From contig CAWADG010000013.1 in assembly GCA_963780815.1 (NCBI GenBank), positions 253,197 through 317,196 of the forward strand: a stretch of DNA of 64,000 bases. The letters run 5' to 3'. This document shows positions 50,446 through 59,231 of the stretch, piece after piece. This stretch comes from VRUE01 sp963780815 (GTDB taxonomy: Bacteria > Actinomycetota > Thermoleophilia > Solirubrobacterales > 70-9). The notes beneath the pieces were generated by a model. That model did not search any database. It saw nothing but the letters and a program-made list of their open reading frames with translations, and was not told where the DNA came from. Position 1 is the first letter of the stretch. Each line of letters opens with the position of its first letter. The position numbers and the translations under genes are program-made.

Positions 50446-53148
50446 TCAGTGCCCCTTGCGCCCGGCTCCGTGCCCGCACGAGGTCTTCGTCTTCACCCGC
50501 TGGGTGAGCGTGCGGCCGTTTTGGCCGACGTACCGCACGTCGATCTTCTGGGTGGAGGCGCAAAGGCTGCGCGTGTTGACGATGTAGCCGGTCTTGCCGC
50601 CGAAGAGGTCGAAATGGAAGTGCCCAATCGGGGCGTCGGGAATGACGGGAACGACGGTCTTCAGATGTCCGTTGCGCACGGACGAGGATTCGGCCTGCGG
50701 CATGATCGTCACCTGGCCGTCGAGGATGAAGACGACGTGCGGAAGTTTGCCGAAGCCCGATACGGCGTACACTGGTCCTTGGAGTGGCGCGTCCAGCAGC
50801 GGCGTCTTTGTCTTCACCCTGCCGATGGCCTGCCGCCCCGCACAGCGTTCGGAGGCGAGCTGGGCCCTCGAGCAGATGTTGCCCAGATGGCTCTGGTCGA
50901 TCGCGAAGGCTTTCGGCAGCGTCACCGCGATCCTCTTGAGGTTGGCGTCACCTGATCGCGTCTTCAGGTCGAAGCTCAGGCCGGGGTTCCTGGCGCGCCT
51001 CGTCGCCTTGCTGCCGCCGGTCTGGCGGATCGTCATCATCGGCTTGAAGCCGAGTGCCGCGCAGTTGACCGCGTTGAAGTAGGAGGAGAAGTCGGCAACC
51101 GTGCCCTGGTCGCCGATTCCCTCCGAGTCGATCGCCAGCGCGCTGCAGTTGGTCGGGTTGATCGTGAACCGTTCGCGATCGAGGTTGACCCTGATCGAGC
51201 GCATCCTGATCGGGACGCCGCCGATGATATGCGGGACCGGTTCGGAGTCCGCCGTCACATGTGCGTCGAGGGGATCGACGTGAAGGGCGACGCGGACCAC
51301 GACGGTGCCGTAGTCATATGGTCCGGCCAGCGCCGGTGTCATCGCCACCAGCGACAGCGGCGCGCCGCTCAGCGGCCCGGCCATGTAGATGCGCCCGATG
51401 CTGTGGAAGGGATGGGAGCCGGGCCCCGATGCGACGTTGGTCGTGCCTATCTGGCTGGAGGCGGGACAGCTCGGGGCCGCCTGCTCGCTGCGGCCGGAGC
51501 TCTGGGCGGCGGCGGCGATCGAGGCCTCCGGGCAGTACGTGATGCCGCGCAGGGACCCGGTGAAGCCCCGCGGCATGTTGAAGTTGAGCTTGCCCAGGAA
51601 CTGGTCGCCGTCGTTTCGCTCGAGGTTGAGTGTGAAGCTCGAGTAGGCCCCGGCGTTTGGGTTGGAGGTTCCGGCGGTCAGGGTCGGGTGGAAGGGGCGT
51701 ATCTGCCCGGGGCAGGGGGCCCCATTGGGCCCCGAGTTGAGCCCGAAGTTTTCGACGGACCCCTGATTCGCCAGGGCCTCGTTCCAGGGGAAGAAGTCAC
51801 CTTCGATCAGGTAGTTCGTGCAGAAGTTCGGTGTTGCGATCAGCCCGCGGTCCGAGGCGAACAGGTGAACCTGGAAATCGTCGAACGGGACCGCCGGCAG
51901 GTCGTCGAAGTTCACGGTCACCCTGCCCGTCGACGGGTCGGGATGGACGGCGCCGATCAGCTTGGCGTTGATCCCGAAGCCAGAGGCGATCATGAAGAGG
52001 CGGTACTGGTCACCCGGCAGGGGCTGACCGATGTAGAGGGCGCCTGTCAGCGGCCCATCCAATGCGGGGGTTCCGATCTGAAAGGTGCCGATCTTCGAGT
52101 TGTCGGGGCAGGCCGCCGGCCCCTCGCTGCCGAAATTGGCCTGGGAGTCCAGGCAGGAGCTCTGGCCGTCGGCGGCGTCCGGGTTGATCGTGAGTTCCTC
52201 CGGCAGTTCCACGGTGACCGATTTGATCTCGGAGGGCGAGGCGGCGAACCCCTCGAACTGGGGTGCGCTCAGATCGATGTCCAGGCCCGACGGCGAGTCG
52301 GTTGCATTCGTCGTCGTGCTCGCATGCAGCACCGGGTTGAAGGTCTCTTTCTCACAGCCGGTGATCGGTGGGTAGCTGGACTCGGCGTGAGAGGGATGGC
52401 CCGGGTCCTGGTAGGTCCGCACGTCCAGCATGGTGACCAGTTCCTGGCCCGCGCAGACCGTTGGGTTGTCCGTGAGGGGTTTGACCGGCTCGCTTGCCGG
52501 CACCCCGGCGCCACAGGCGGTCGGGAGGCCGACGCAACCGGCGGGATTTCCCGGTGAGCCCTTGGGCCAACGCTGTCCGTCGTGGCTGGAGTCGGCGGGG
52601 AATCCCCAGAAGGTCAGGTCGACGCTCGCCAGGGGCGCGGTCTGCGTGACGTCCTTCACCGTGAACCGAAGTCCGTAATCTTCCGCGGTGCGCACCGAGA
52701 CCGGGATCGCGATGGGGAGCTCGAGCGTCGGCGCGATGAACTCGAACAGGGCCGTCTCCGACGCTCCGGGCTGAACGTCGTACACCGGTGCGGTGCCGAG
52801 CAGGTAGTTCGAATTGCCGCCGTAGTTTGCGTGGAGAGTCACGATGCCCGCCTGGGAGTTCGGCGGGCACTGCTGCAGGGCGAAATCGGCAGGCTGGCAG
52901 CGGATGATGGCGTTCGGGTTGCCGAATATTCCCTCGGGGGCGTTGAAGTCGACGTTCTTCGCGGACTCGGGATCTCCCGGGCTGTCGAGGGTGAACATCG
53001 TGCGCAGGTCTGGATGGCCGCCGGCCTGTGAGGTGGAGCTTGTCGTCGCGAACGAGTCGATCGACTCCGAGGCCATCGCGGGCGACACCGCGGCGAGGCC
53101 GAGGGCGAGAACGGCCGCGAGTACGACGCTCAACGTCTTGGCGGTCAT
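50446..53148 (-). CDS. Giant secreted protein B2 of unknown function
   Basis: 900 residues from ATG 53148, with AAGGAG nine bases before. The signal peptide (LSVVLAAVLALGLAAVSPAMA) is cleaved near ASES. The mature chain is beta-rich with paired cysteines. Landmarks shared with the paralog B1 include TQAGGHPD, GIFGNPN, TFWGFPAD, ELTINPDAADGQSSC, FASDRGLIATP, SGPNGAPCP, INPTNCSALA and the end VRYVGQNGRT. I know of no named family; such proteins appear in soil Solirubrobacterales by recollection. The basic tail may bind wall polymers. ATG 53187 overlaps the previous gene by 8 bases but has no ribosome-binding site. Confidence 0.8.
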   Translation of the reverse strand: MTAKTLSVVLAAVLALGLAAVSPAMASESIDSFATTSSTSQAGGHPDLRTMFTLDSPGDPESAKNVDFNAPEGIFGNPNAIIRCQPADFALQQCPPNSQAGIVTLHANYGGNSNYLLGTAPVYDVQPGASETALFEFIAPTLELPIAIPVSVRTAEDYGLRFTVKDVTQTAPLASVDLTFWGFPADSSHDGQRWPKGSPGNPAGCVGLPTACGAGVPASEPVKPLTDNPTVCAGQELVTMLDVRTYQDPGHPSHAESSYPPITGCEKETFNPVLHASTTTNATDSPSGLDIDLSAPQFEGFAASPSEIKSVTVELPEELTINPDAADGQSSCLDSQANFGSEGPAACPDNSKIGTFQIGTPALDGPLTGALYIGQPLPGDQYRLFMIASGFGINAKLIGAVHPDPSTGRVTVNFDDLPAVPFDDFQVHLFASDRGLIATPNFCTNYLIEGDFFPWNEALANQGSVENFGLNSGPNGAPCPGQIRPFHPTLTAGTSNPNAGAYSSFTLNLERNDGDQFLGKLNFNMPRGFTGSLRGITYCPEASIAAAAQSSGRSEQAAPSCPASSQIGTTNVASGPGSHPFHSIGRIYMAGPLSGAPLSLVAMTPALAGPYDYGTVVVRVALHVDPLDAHVTADSEPVPHIIGGVPIRMRSIRVNLDRERFTINPTNCSALAIDSEGIGDQGTVADFSSYFNAVNCAALGFKPMMTIRQTGGSKATRRARNPGLSFDLKTRSGDANLKRIAVTLPKAFAIDQSHLGNICSRAQLASERCAGRQAIGRVKTKTPLLDAPLQGPVYAVSGFGKLPHVVFILDGQVTIMPQAESSSVRNGHLKTVVPVIPDAPIGHFHFDLFGGKTGYIVNTRSLCASTQKIDVRYVGQNGRTLTQRVKTKTSCGHGAGRKGH

Positions 53149-53179
53149 CGTCGACTTCTCCTTGGTCGTCATCTTCAGC

Positions 53180-56100
53180 TCAGCCATGACGCCGCTCCGA
53201 GTGGCGCTTTCGCCCCTGCTTGCCCCTGTGGTGCTTCTCCTCCACGCACTTTCCGTGCCTCTTCACACGGCCCTTCTTGCACTTGTGGTGTTTCGTGCGC
53301 GGATTCCCCGGCGTGCCGGCGAGCGTGCCGATGCGGGCTGGGATCGGCGCCACAGTCCCGGGGCCATGGCACTCGTCTGAAGCAACGCACGGCGGGGGTG
53401 GCGGGACGACGAAGAACCCGCCATTGGAGCGGGCGTCGTAGATCTTCATCAGCGGCCCGTTCAGATCCTGGGGCGCCAGCGTGTCGTGGGTGAAGAAATA
53501 GGCATCCGTGCCGTCGGCGCTCACCGACAGAAGGCCCGAGTCGAACGGGCTGGTGCCCGATGAGATCAGCTCGGGAGCGCCGTTCTCCCACTCATAGACG
53601 TCGCGGCGGCCGTTGCTGTCGGCGAGAACCTCCTGGTCGGGGGTCGTGAAGAACACCCGCCCGTCGTTCGTGACGCTAAGGCCGTTGGAGGCAAGCGTCG
53701 AGTCCCCCGCCGGCTGGACATCCGGGTTGCACGACACGCAGTCGAGCGAGTCGCCGGCCGCGTCGTAGCGGAAGACCTCTGAGGCTCCGCCGCTGTCGAG
53801 GCTGGTCAGCGGGAGCGTTGAGCCGAAGACGGCATCGTCGCCGCTCGGGGTGACCTGGAAGTCCGACGTGTGCCGGACACCTGCTTCGGCCACCGAGTCG
53901 ACGACAGCCGGGTTGTCGACCTCGAGCGTGGCGACGAAGTGGGGAGCCCCGCCGGGCCGGGCAAGGTAGAGATTGGGCTGGTCCTGGACGCCGTTGGAGC
54001 TGCCGTCGAGCTTCTCCGGGGAGAGGAGGTAGACGCTGCCGTCCTCCGCCGCGACGCCGCCGGCGACCGCGACGACGTCGCAGTTCGAGCCTCCGGAGAC
54101 CGTGTTCCATCCGGACGCCGGGCTGCACGCATCCGTGTTTCCGCTGCCGCCGGCTCCAGACGAGACCCTTGTCAGGGTTGCGGCGGATGGGCCCACGTCC
54201 GCACGGAAGAGGTCCGCGCTCGTGTCGGAGTCCCCCGCCACGCCGAGGGTGTCGGGGGTCGTGAAGTACACCCTCGTCCCGTCGGCCGTCATGCCGTCGT
54301 AGAGGACGCCGGAGGTGGTGCCCGGGGTGAGGTCGATGGTCTGGCCGGCGTCGTCGACGTTCATGTACAGGTGCCAAAGGCTGTTGCCGGCGGAATCCGT
54401 GGAGACGAGCGTCCCGATCACGATCCGGCTTCCGTCGTCGGAGACGTCCAGCTCGCCGATCCCGGCGCCGGTCATCGTCGCGCCGGCCGGGGTCTTGGAG
54501 ACGACATGGGTGGTGCCGGCGGCGAGATCGCGATCGTAGATCGTGACGTCCCCGTTGGAGTTGCCGTCCGGCTCGAATTTCGCTGTCGAGCCGAAGACGA
54601 GGTGGTTGCCGTTCGCCGACATCTGCCTGCCGACGTATCCGGCCTGGGTGGCGCTCGGGCCCGGGTCGAGCGAGCCTTTCATTCCCTGCACTAGGCTGCC
54701 GTCGGGCATGCGGACTGGGATTCCGGTCGAGCCGCCTTCGAAGCAGGGCGAGCAGATGTCTTCCCCACCGAAGGCGAAAGCAGTCAGCTCGGCGCCGGCG
54801 CCGGCCACGGACGAGGCAAACGGTGCCGTCGAGGGCGTGCCGCTCGCGGGGATGCCCACATACCTGGTGCTCCAGCCTTCGGCTCCGCGGGTCGCAACGT
54901 AGGGATCGGGGCCCTTGTTCGTCGGGTCGCCGCTGCCGGGGATGCCTCCGCCGTGGACGGCGTAGAGGACGCGCGCCGGGTTCGATGCCTGCGGGAAACC
55001 CGGGTACGGCGTTTGCCCGGGCACCAGATCCGACTCGACGTCGTAGCCGCCGCTGTTGGCGGCGGACACCAGCTCGTAGGCCCGGCAGTCGAGCAGAGCA
55101 CGCGAGCCGGTCTGCTTACGGGCCAGGGCGTTCCCGCACGAATCCGGTCCGCCCGGGGTCGGGGGATACGTTTTGAACACCAGATCGGGCCCGTAGTCCA
55201 CGCCGGTGGTGTTCTGCGCGACAAGCCGGTAATGGTAAACGGTGTTCGGCGACAGGCCGAAGAGCTGCTGGCTGACTTCGCCCGGAAGGGTGTGCGCGTC
55301 GGGCATGGGAGCCGTGTTTCCGTATGCGCTGGTTTCTCCGTATTCGAAGTGGAATGTCACGCCCGCGGTCCCAGGCTCGATCGTGCCTTTTAGCAGCGCC
55401 TCGTCCGAGTGCACGTTCGCGGTGGACTCGCTGCTGATCGACGGAGTGGGAGCGGGAATGGCTTCGAATATGTCGACGGTCTGCGTGCTTCGATCTGAGA
55501 CGTACGCGTCCCCGCTGCCGTTGACCGCGACGCCGTGGGAGTCTTCGAGCCCTGCAAACGAGTGAGCCAGGTCCGGCAGGCCGAACGAAGCGTATCCGCC
55601 CAGTTCGTTGTATTCGTTCACCTGGGGGCCGTCATCCACCAGGACCCGGCCCGAGGTGGGATCGAGGCCCAGGGCGTAGGTGGGCCCGGGGTCGACCTGG
55701 CCTAGCGTCATGTAGTTGCTCGACGCGTCGTACTCGGTCACCGCTCCGTTGAATTTCGCGACCCAGAGGTTGTTGTCCTGGTCGAAGGTGAAGTGGCAGG
55801 TTCCGGCCCCGATCGCGGCGTGAACGCCCGTGTATTCCCCCGAAGGAGTGAACTCGCTGATCCCCTGGCCTTCGCCGCCGTACTCGCCGACCCAGACGTT
55901 GCCGCTGTTGTCGACAGCCAGGCCGCAGTTGTCGTGGAAGTTGCCCTGGCCCGGGACGCCGGAAACCGGCCAGTTGCCGTCGAGTTGCAGTCCGGTCGAG
56001 GTGAATGCACGCACCGGCCCGCCCTCGCCGGCGACATAGATGTTGCCCTGGCTGGGGCCTCCGGAGTTGTCGATGCCGATGTCCGCGTCCCCGCCCAGGC

Positions 56101-56443
56101 CACTTATCTGAATGGCGGTGTTGCCGCTCTGGGATGGGTCCGTGAAGGGCACCGGATTGCCTGCGGAGTCGAATTGACTAACCGTCTGGTTGTTCTTGTC
56201 GAGGACGTAGACGTTTTCGGTGACCTGATTGATCGCCATCTTGTCTATCTGCCCCGTGAAGGCCCCGCCGGGGATCGTCCCGGTCCCGTCGAAGGACGAG
56301 CTGAAGACTTGGATCGTGTCCGCGGCCGACGCTGGCGCGGCGCAGACAAGCAGCCAGGTGCCGAGAAGCGCGAGCAGCGCAATCACCGATCTTCCCTTCC
56401 TCTCGAAGCTCTGCATTGTTGCCGTCCTCGCCTTCGTGTCCAT
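53180..56443 (-). CDS. Giant secreted NHL/beta-propeller and fibronectin-like protein A2
   Basis: 1087 residues. Signal peptide VIALLALLGTWLLVCAAPAS. Residues 40-330 form an NHL-type propeller (MAINQVTENVYVLDKNNQTV, LAVDNSGNVWVGEYG, GVAVNGSGDAYVSDRS). Residues 340-425 form a fibronectin III-like domain (SDEALLKGTIEPG, YHYRLVAQN). The rest resembles a second, TolB/WD40-like propeller (ELDVSDDGSRIVIGT, GLSVTNDGRVFFTT, LSVSADGTDAYFFT). The C-terminus is His/Lys/Arg-rich (KRHGKCVEEKHHRGKQGRK). It starts 3 bases after B1 and overlaps B2's first ATG. Likely a surface-bound protein. ATG 56416 is an alternative start. Confidence 0.83.
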   Translation of the reverse strand: MDTKARTATMQSFERKGRSVIALLALLGTWLLVCAAPASAADTIQVFSSSFDGTGTIPGGAFTGQIDKMAINQVTENVYVLDKNNQTVSQFDSAGNPVPFTDPSQSGNTAIQISGLGGDADIGIDNSGGPSQGNIYVAGEGGPVRAFTSTGLQLDGNWPVSGVPGQGNFHDNCGLAVDNSGNVWVGEYGGEGQGISEFTPSGEYTGVHAAIGAGTCHFTFDQDNNLWVAKFNGAVTEYDASSNYMTLGQVDPGPTYALGLDPTSGRVLVDDGPQVNEYNELGGYASFGLPDLAHSFAGLEDSHGVAVNGSGDAYVSDRSTQTVDIFEAIPAPTPSISSESTANVHSDEALLKGTIEPGTAGVTFHFEYGETSAYGNTAPMPDAHTLPGEVSQQLFGLSPNTVYHYRLVAQNTTGVDYGPDLVFKTYPPTPGGPDSCGNALARKQTGSRALLDCRAYELVSAANSGGYDVESDLVPGQTPYPGFPQASNPARVLYAVHGGGIPGSGDPTNKGPDPYVATRGAEGWSTRYVGIPASGTPSTAPFASSVAGAGAELTAFAFGGEDICSPCFEGGSTGIPVRMPDGSLVQGMKGSLDPGPSATQAGYVGRQMSANGNHLVFGSTAKFEPDGNSNGDVTIYDRDLAAGTTHVVSKTPAGATMTGAGIGELDVSDDGSRIVIGTLVSTDSAGNSLWHLYMNVDDAGQTIDLTPGTTSGVLYDGMTADGTRVYFTTPDTLGVAGDSDTSADLFRADVGPSAATLTRVSSGAGGSGNTDACSPASGWNTVSGGSNCDVVAVAGGVAAEDGSVYLLSPEKLDGSSNGVQDQPNLYLARPGGAPHFVATLEVDNPAVVDSVAEAGVRHTSDFQVTPSGDDAVFGSTLPLTSLDSGGASEVFRYDAAGDSLDCVSCNPDVQPAGDSTLASNGLSVTNDGRVFFTTPDQEVLADSNGRRDVYEWENGAPELISSGTSPFDSGLLSVSADGTDAYFFTHDTLAPQDLNGPLMKIYDARSNGGFFVVPPPPPCVASDECHGPGTVAPIPARIGTLAGTPGNPRTKHHKCKKGRVKRHGKCVEEKHHRGKQGRKRHSERRHG

Positions 56444-56446
56444 GGG

Positions 56447-59206
56447 CTAACGCACCGCCCTTGGTCGGGAGAGCTGTCTGCGATCTCGTTGTTGTCGTGC
56501 TGCGCTCGAGCCGCAGGCGGTCTGCAACCTGGTCCTGCGGTCGATCTTCTTCCGGTTCTGGCCGACCAGCGTGACCGAGGCCATCTTGTCCGCCCTGCAG
56601 AGGCTCTTGCTGTTCTGCAGCAGGCCCTTGCCGCCGCCCTGCAGGTTGAGGGAGAACTTGGTCACCGGCGCGTCGGGGACGCTTTCGAAGCGGGCCCGCA
56701 GGCTGCCGCCCTCGACGCTGTCGATGCGCCCCGACAGCTCGAGGTCGATCTGGCCCCGCAGGTCGGCGACGAGGTCGGGCAGTTTGTGGCTGGAGGAGCG
56801 CAGGTAGACCGGGCCCGAAAGAGGGGCTTCGAGCAGCGGCGTCACCGCTGTCGCCGAGCCGTAGACCGAATCGGCCGGGCATGCGTTCGCCGCGAACTGG
56901 ACTTTGGTGCAGACCGTGCCGATGTGGCTGTTGTCGAGAAGCTCGTTCTTCGGCATTACGACCACGGCGCGGCGGATATTGGATTCACCGGCGCCGGCGC
57001 GCAGCACCGTTTGAAGCGACGGGTGTCCACGGCGCTTGGTCGAGCCACGGAGCTTCAGGTCGAGCTTCGGCCCGAAGGCGAGATTCCTGCAGTTGGCGAC
57101 TTGGTAGTGGGACGCGACGGCCGCCATCGCCCCTTCGGCGCCGAATATCGTCCCCCGGACCGCGAGCGGGTCGCAATTGGTCGGGTTGAGAGTGAAGTTG
57201 GGGCGGTCGAGGTCGACACGGATCGAGCGGAGCCGCAGCGGGATTCCTTCGAGGATCCTCGGCAGCGGATCGGAGACGGCCGTCACCTCGGCGGTCACGG
57301 GATCGACCTGGATCGCGACCCGGACCACGACGTTGCCCAGGTCGTAGGGTCCCGACACGGCCGGGGTGACGACGACCAGGCTGAGTGGCGCCCCGCGGTA
57401 CGGGCCGGCGAGGTAGACGCGCCCCGGCAGGTAGAGGGGGTGCGTTCCCGCGCCCAGCCCTGTGGTCGCCGACCCGATCAGGCTGGCCGGCGGACAGCTC
57501 GGATTCGCCAGCTCGGCAAGGCCTGAGTAGCTGAGGTCGGCCGCAGCCGCGATCGCAGCATCGGGGCAGTAGGGGATGCCGGCCAGGGTCGCCGAGAACC
57601 CCGGCGGCGTCATGACGTTCAACGCGCTCAGATTCTGGTCACCGTCCCTGCGCGTCAGGGTCACGGAGAACGGCGCATGAGCGCCGGCGGTATTTGGGCT
57701 CGAGGATGCTTCGAATGCGGGATCGAACGGCCGCGGCGCGCTGGGGCAGGGCGCTCCATTTGGACCGGAGTCGAGCGTGAAGAACTGCGTCGAGGCCTGG
57801 TTCGGGAGGAACGAGTCCCAGGGCTCGAAGGTGCTCTCGACAGAGTAGGTGCCGCATTGAGTCGGCGTCGCCAGCAGCCCGCGCTCCGATCCGAAGAAGT
57901 GGAGGTTGAACTCAGAGAACGGAGTCTGTGGAAGGCCGTCGAACGAGACCGTTATCTGGCCGGTCTGAGGATCCGGCGACACGGTGCCCAGGAGCTTGAC
58001 GTGAACCCCAAAGCCGTCGGCCGCAAGGATCAGGCGGTAGCGATTCCCGGGCTTCGGATCCCCGAGATAGATCGCGCCCGGCAACGGCGAGGGCAGCGCC
58101 GAGCTATCAATCGAGACGGTGCCGACTTTGGAATAGTCGTCGCACTGCGCCTGGTTCACAGTGCCGAACCCGGCGTCGGCGTCAGAGCACGAGGTCTTGC
58201 CGTCCGCAGTGTTTGGATTGATCGACATCCCGGCGGGTAGGGTGACCGTCGTCGCCCGGATCTCCGAGGGGGAGGGGACCGTTGGACTCTCGAACTGCGG
58301 AACCTTGAGGTCGACTTCTAGGCCGGAGGCTGTGTCGGTCTGAGTCGTCGTCGGCCCTGCGGAGAGGCTCGGATTGAAGCTCAGCTGGTCGCATCCCGTC
58401 GTTGCGGGGTACGGCGAGTCGACGTGATCCGACTCGTTGGCATACGACGTCATGTCGATCGAGCTGACCAGTTCGGTGCCGCAGGTGGTCGGGTTCTGAA
58501 GGAACGGGGTCAGCGGGCTGTTCGACGGCACTCCGGTCGGCCCAGGAAGCCCGCCGCCTTCTTTGAAACGAAGGGAATCGTGGCTTGGGTCAGCCGGAAC
58601 GCCCCAGAGGATCTGCTCGAACTCCGGAAGGGGGAGAACATGCTCGACCTCCAGAACCGATGCGTCGAGCCCGTAGTCGCTGCCGGTGCGCGAGCTCAGC
58701 ACGGTGTAAACGGGCGTGTCGAACAAGAGCGTCTTGAAGCCCAGCAATCCGGCCTGGTCGGGCTGCGGGGCGATGTCGTACAGCGGGGTTTCGAAGGTCA
58801 GGCAGAAGCCGGGCCCCAGGCAGGCGGTGGGAATCGCGACCCCGATCTGGGAGTCGGGGTTGCATTTGTCGGTGGCGAACTCGGCCGGGGTGCAGATGGG
58901 AGCCGCGTGAGGGTTGCCGATCAGGCCCGTGGGCAGATGGACGATGATGTCCCGCGGGTCGTCGGAGCCGCTGACCGTGCCTTCGTCGAAGCTGGTCTCG
59001 TTCGTGAAGTGGAAGTCGACATCCGGATGGCCGCCGGCCTGAGTCGTCGTCGGGACGACGCTGAAGCTGTGAATCGTGAAGGCCTGTGAGCGCGCTGGGC
59101 TCAGAAGGCACAGCGAGCAGATGGCGATCGCCGCTGCACCGATCACTACCCCCAGCCGGGTGCGAGAGGATCGGGGAGCGGCTGCTCGGTGGATGGATAT
59201 GCCCAT
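56447..59206 (-). CDS. Giant secreted protein B1 of unknown function (paralog of B2)
   Basis: 919 residues from ATG 59206, with AAGGAG six bases upstream. Signal segment LGVVIGAAAIAICSLCLLSP. It follows the same order as B2: TQAGGHPDVDFHF, GLIGNPHAAPIC, ILWGVPADPSHDS, GMSINPNTADGKTSC, FGSERGLLATP, SGPNGAPCP, LNPTNCDPLA, VTLVGQNRKK and a basic tail. Many Cys are conserved between the two, suggesting a stable disulfide-bonded beta structure. It begins 28 bases after A1 ends and lies in the same operon. No enzyme motif is recognised. Confidence 0.8.
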   Translation of the reverse strand: MGISIHRAAAPRSSRTRLGVVIGAAAIAICSLCLLSPARSQAFTIHSFSVVPTTTQAGGHPDVDFHFTNETSFDEGTVSGSDDPRDIIVHLPTGLIGNPHAAPICTPAEFATDKCNPDSQIGVAIPTACLGPGFCLTFETPLYDIAPQPDQAGLLGFKTLLFDTPVYTVLSSRTGSDYGLDASVLEVEHVLPLPEFEQILWGVPADPSHDSLRFKEGGGLPGPTGVPSNSPLTPFLQNPTTCGTELVSSIDMTSYANESDHVDSPYPATTGCDQLSFNPSLSAGPTTTQTDTASGLEVDLKVPQFESPTVPSPSEIRATTVTLPAGMSINPNTADGKTSCSDADAGFGTVNQAQCDDYSKVGTVSIDSSALPSPLPGAIYLGDPKPGNRYRLILAADGFGVHVKLLGTVSPDPQTGQITVSFDGLPQTPFSEFNLHFFGSERGLLATPTQCGTYSVESTFEPWDSFLPNQASTQFFTLDSGPNGAPCPSAPRPFDPAFEASSSPNTAGAHAPFSVTLTRRDGDQNLSALNVMTPPGFSATLAGIPYCPDAAIAAAADLSYSGLAELANPSCPPASLIGSATTGLGAGTHPLYLPGRVYLAGPYRGAPLSLVVVTPAVSGPYDLGNVVVRVAIQVDPVTAEVTAVSDPLPRILEGIPLRLRSIRVDLDRPNFTLNPTNCDPLAVRGTIFGAEGAMAAVASHYQVANCRNLAFGPKLDLKLRGSTKRRGHPSLQTVLRAGAGESNIRRAVVVMPKNELLDNSHIGTVCTKVQFAANACPADSVYGSATAVTPLLEAPLSGPVYLRSSSHKLPDLVADLRGQIDLELSGRIDSVEGGSLRARFESVPDAPVTKFSLNLQGGGKGLLQNSKSLCRADKMASVTLVGQNRKKIDRRTRLQTACGSSAARQQRDRRQLSRPRAVR

Positions 59207-59231
59207 CGTCGTCTCCTTGCTCATCGCTCGA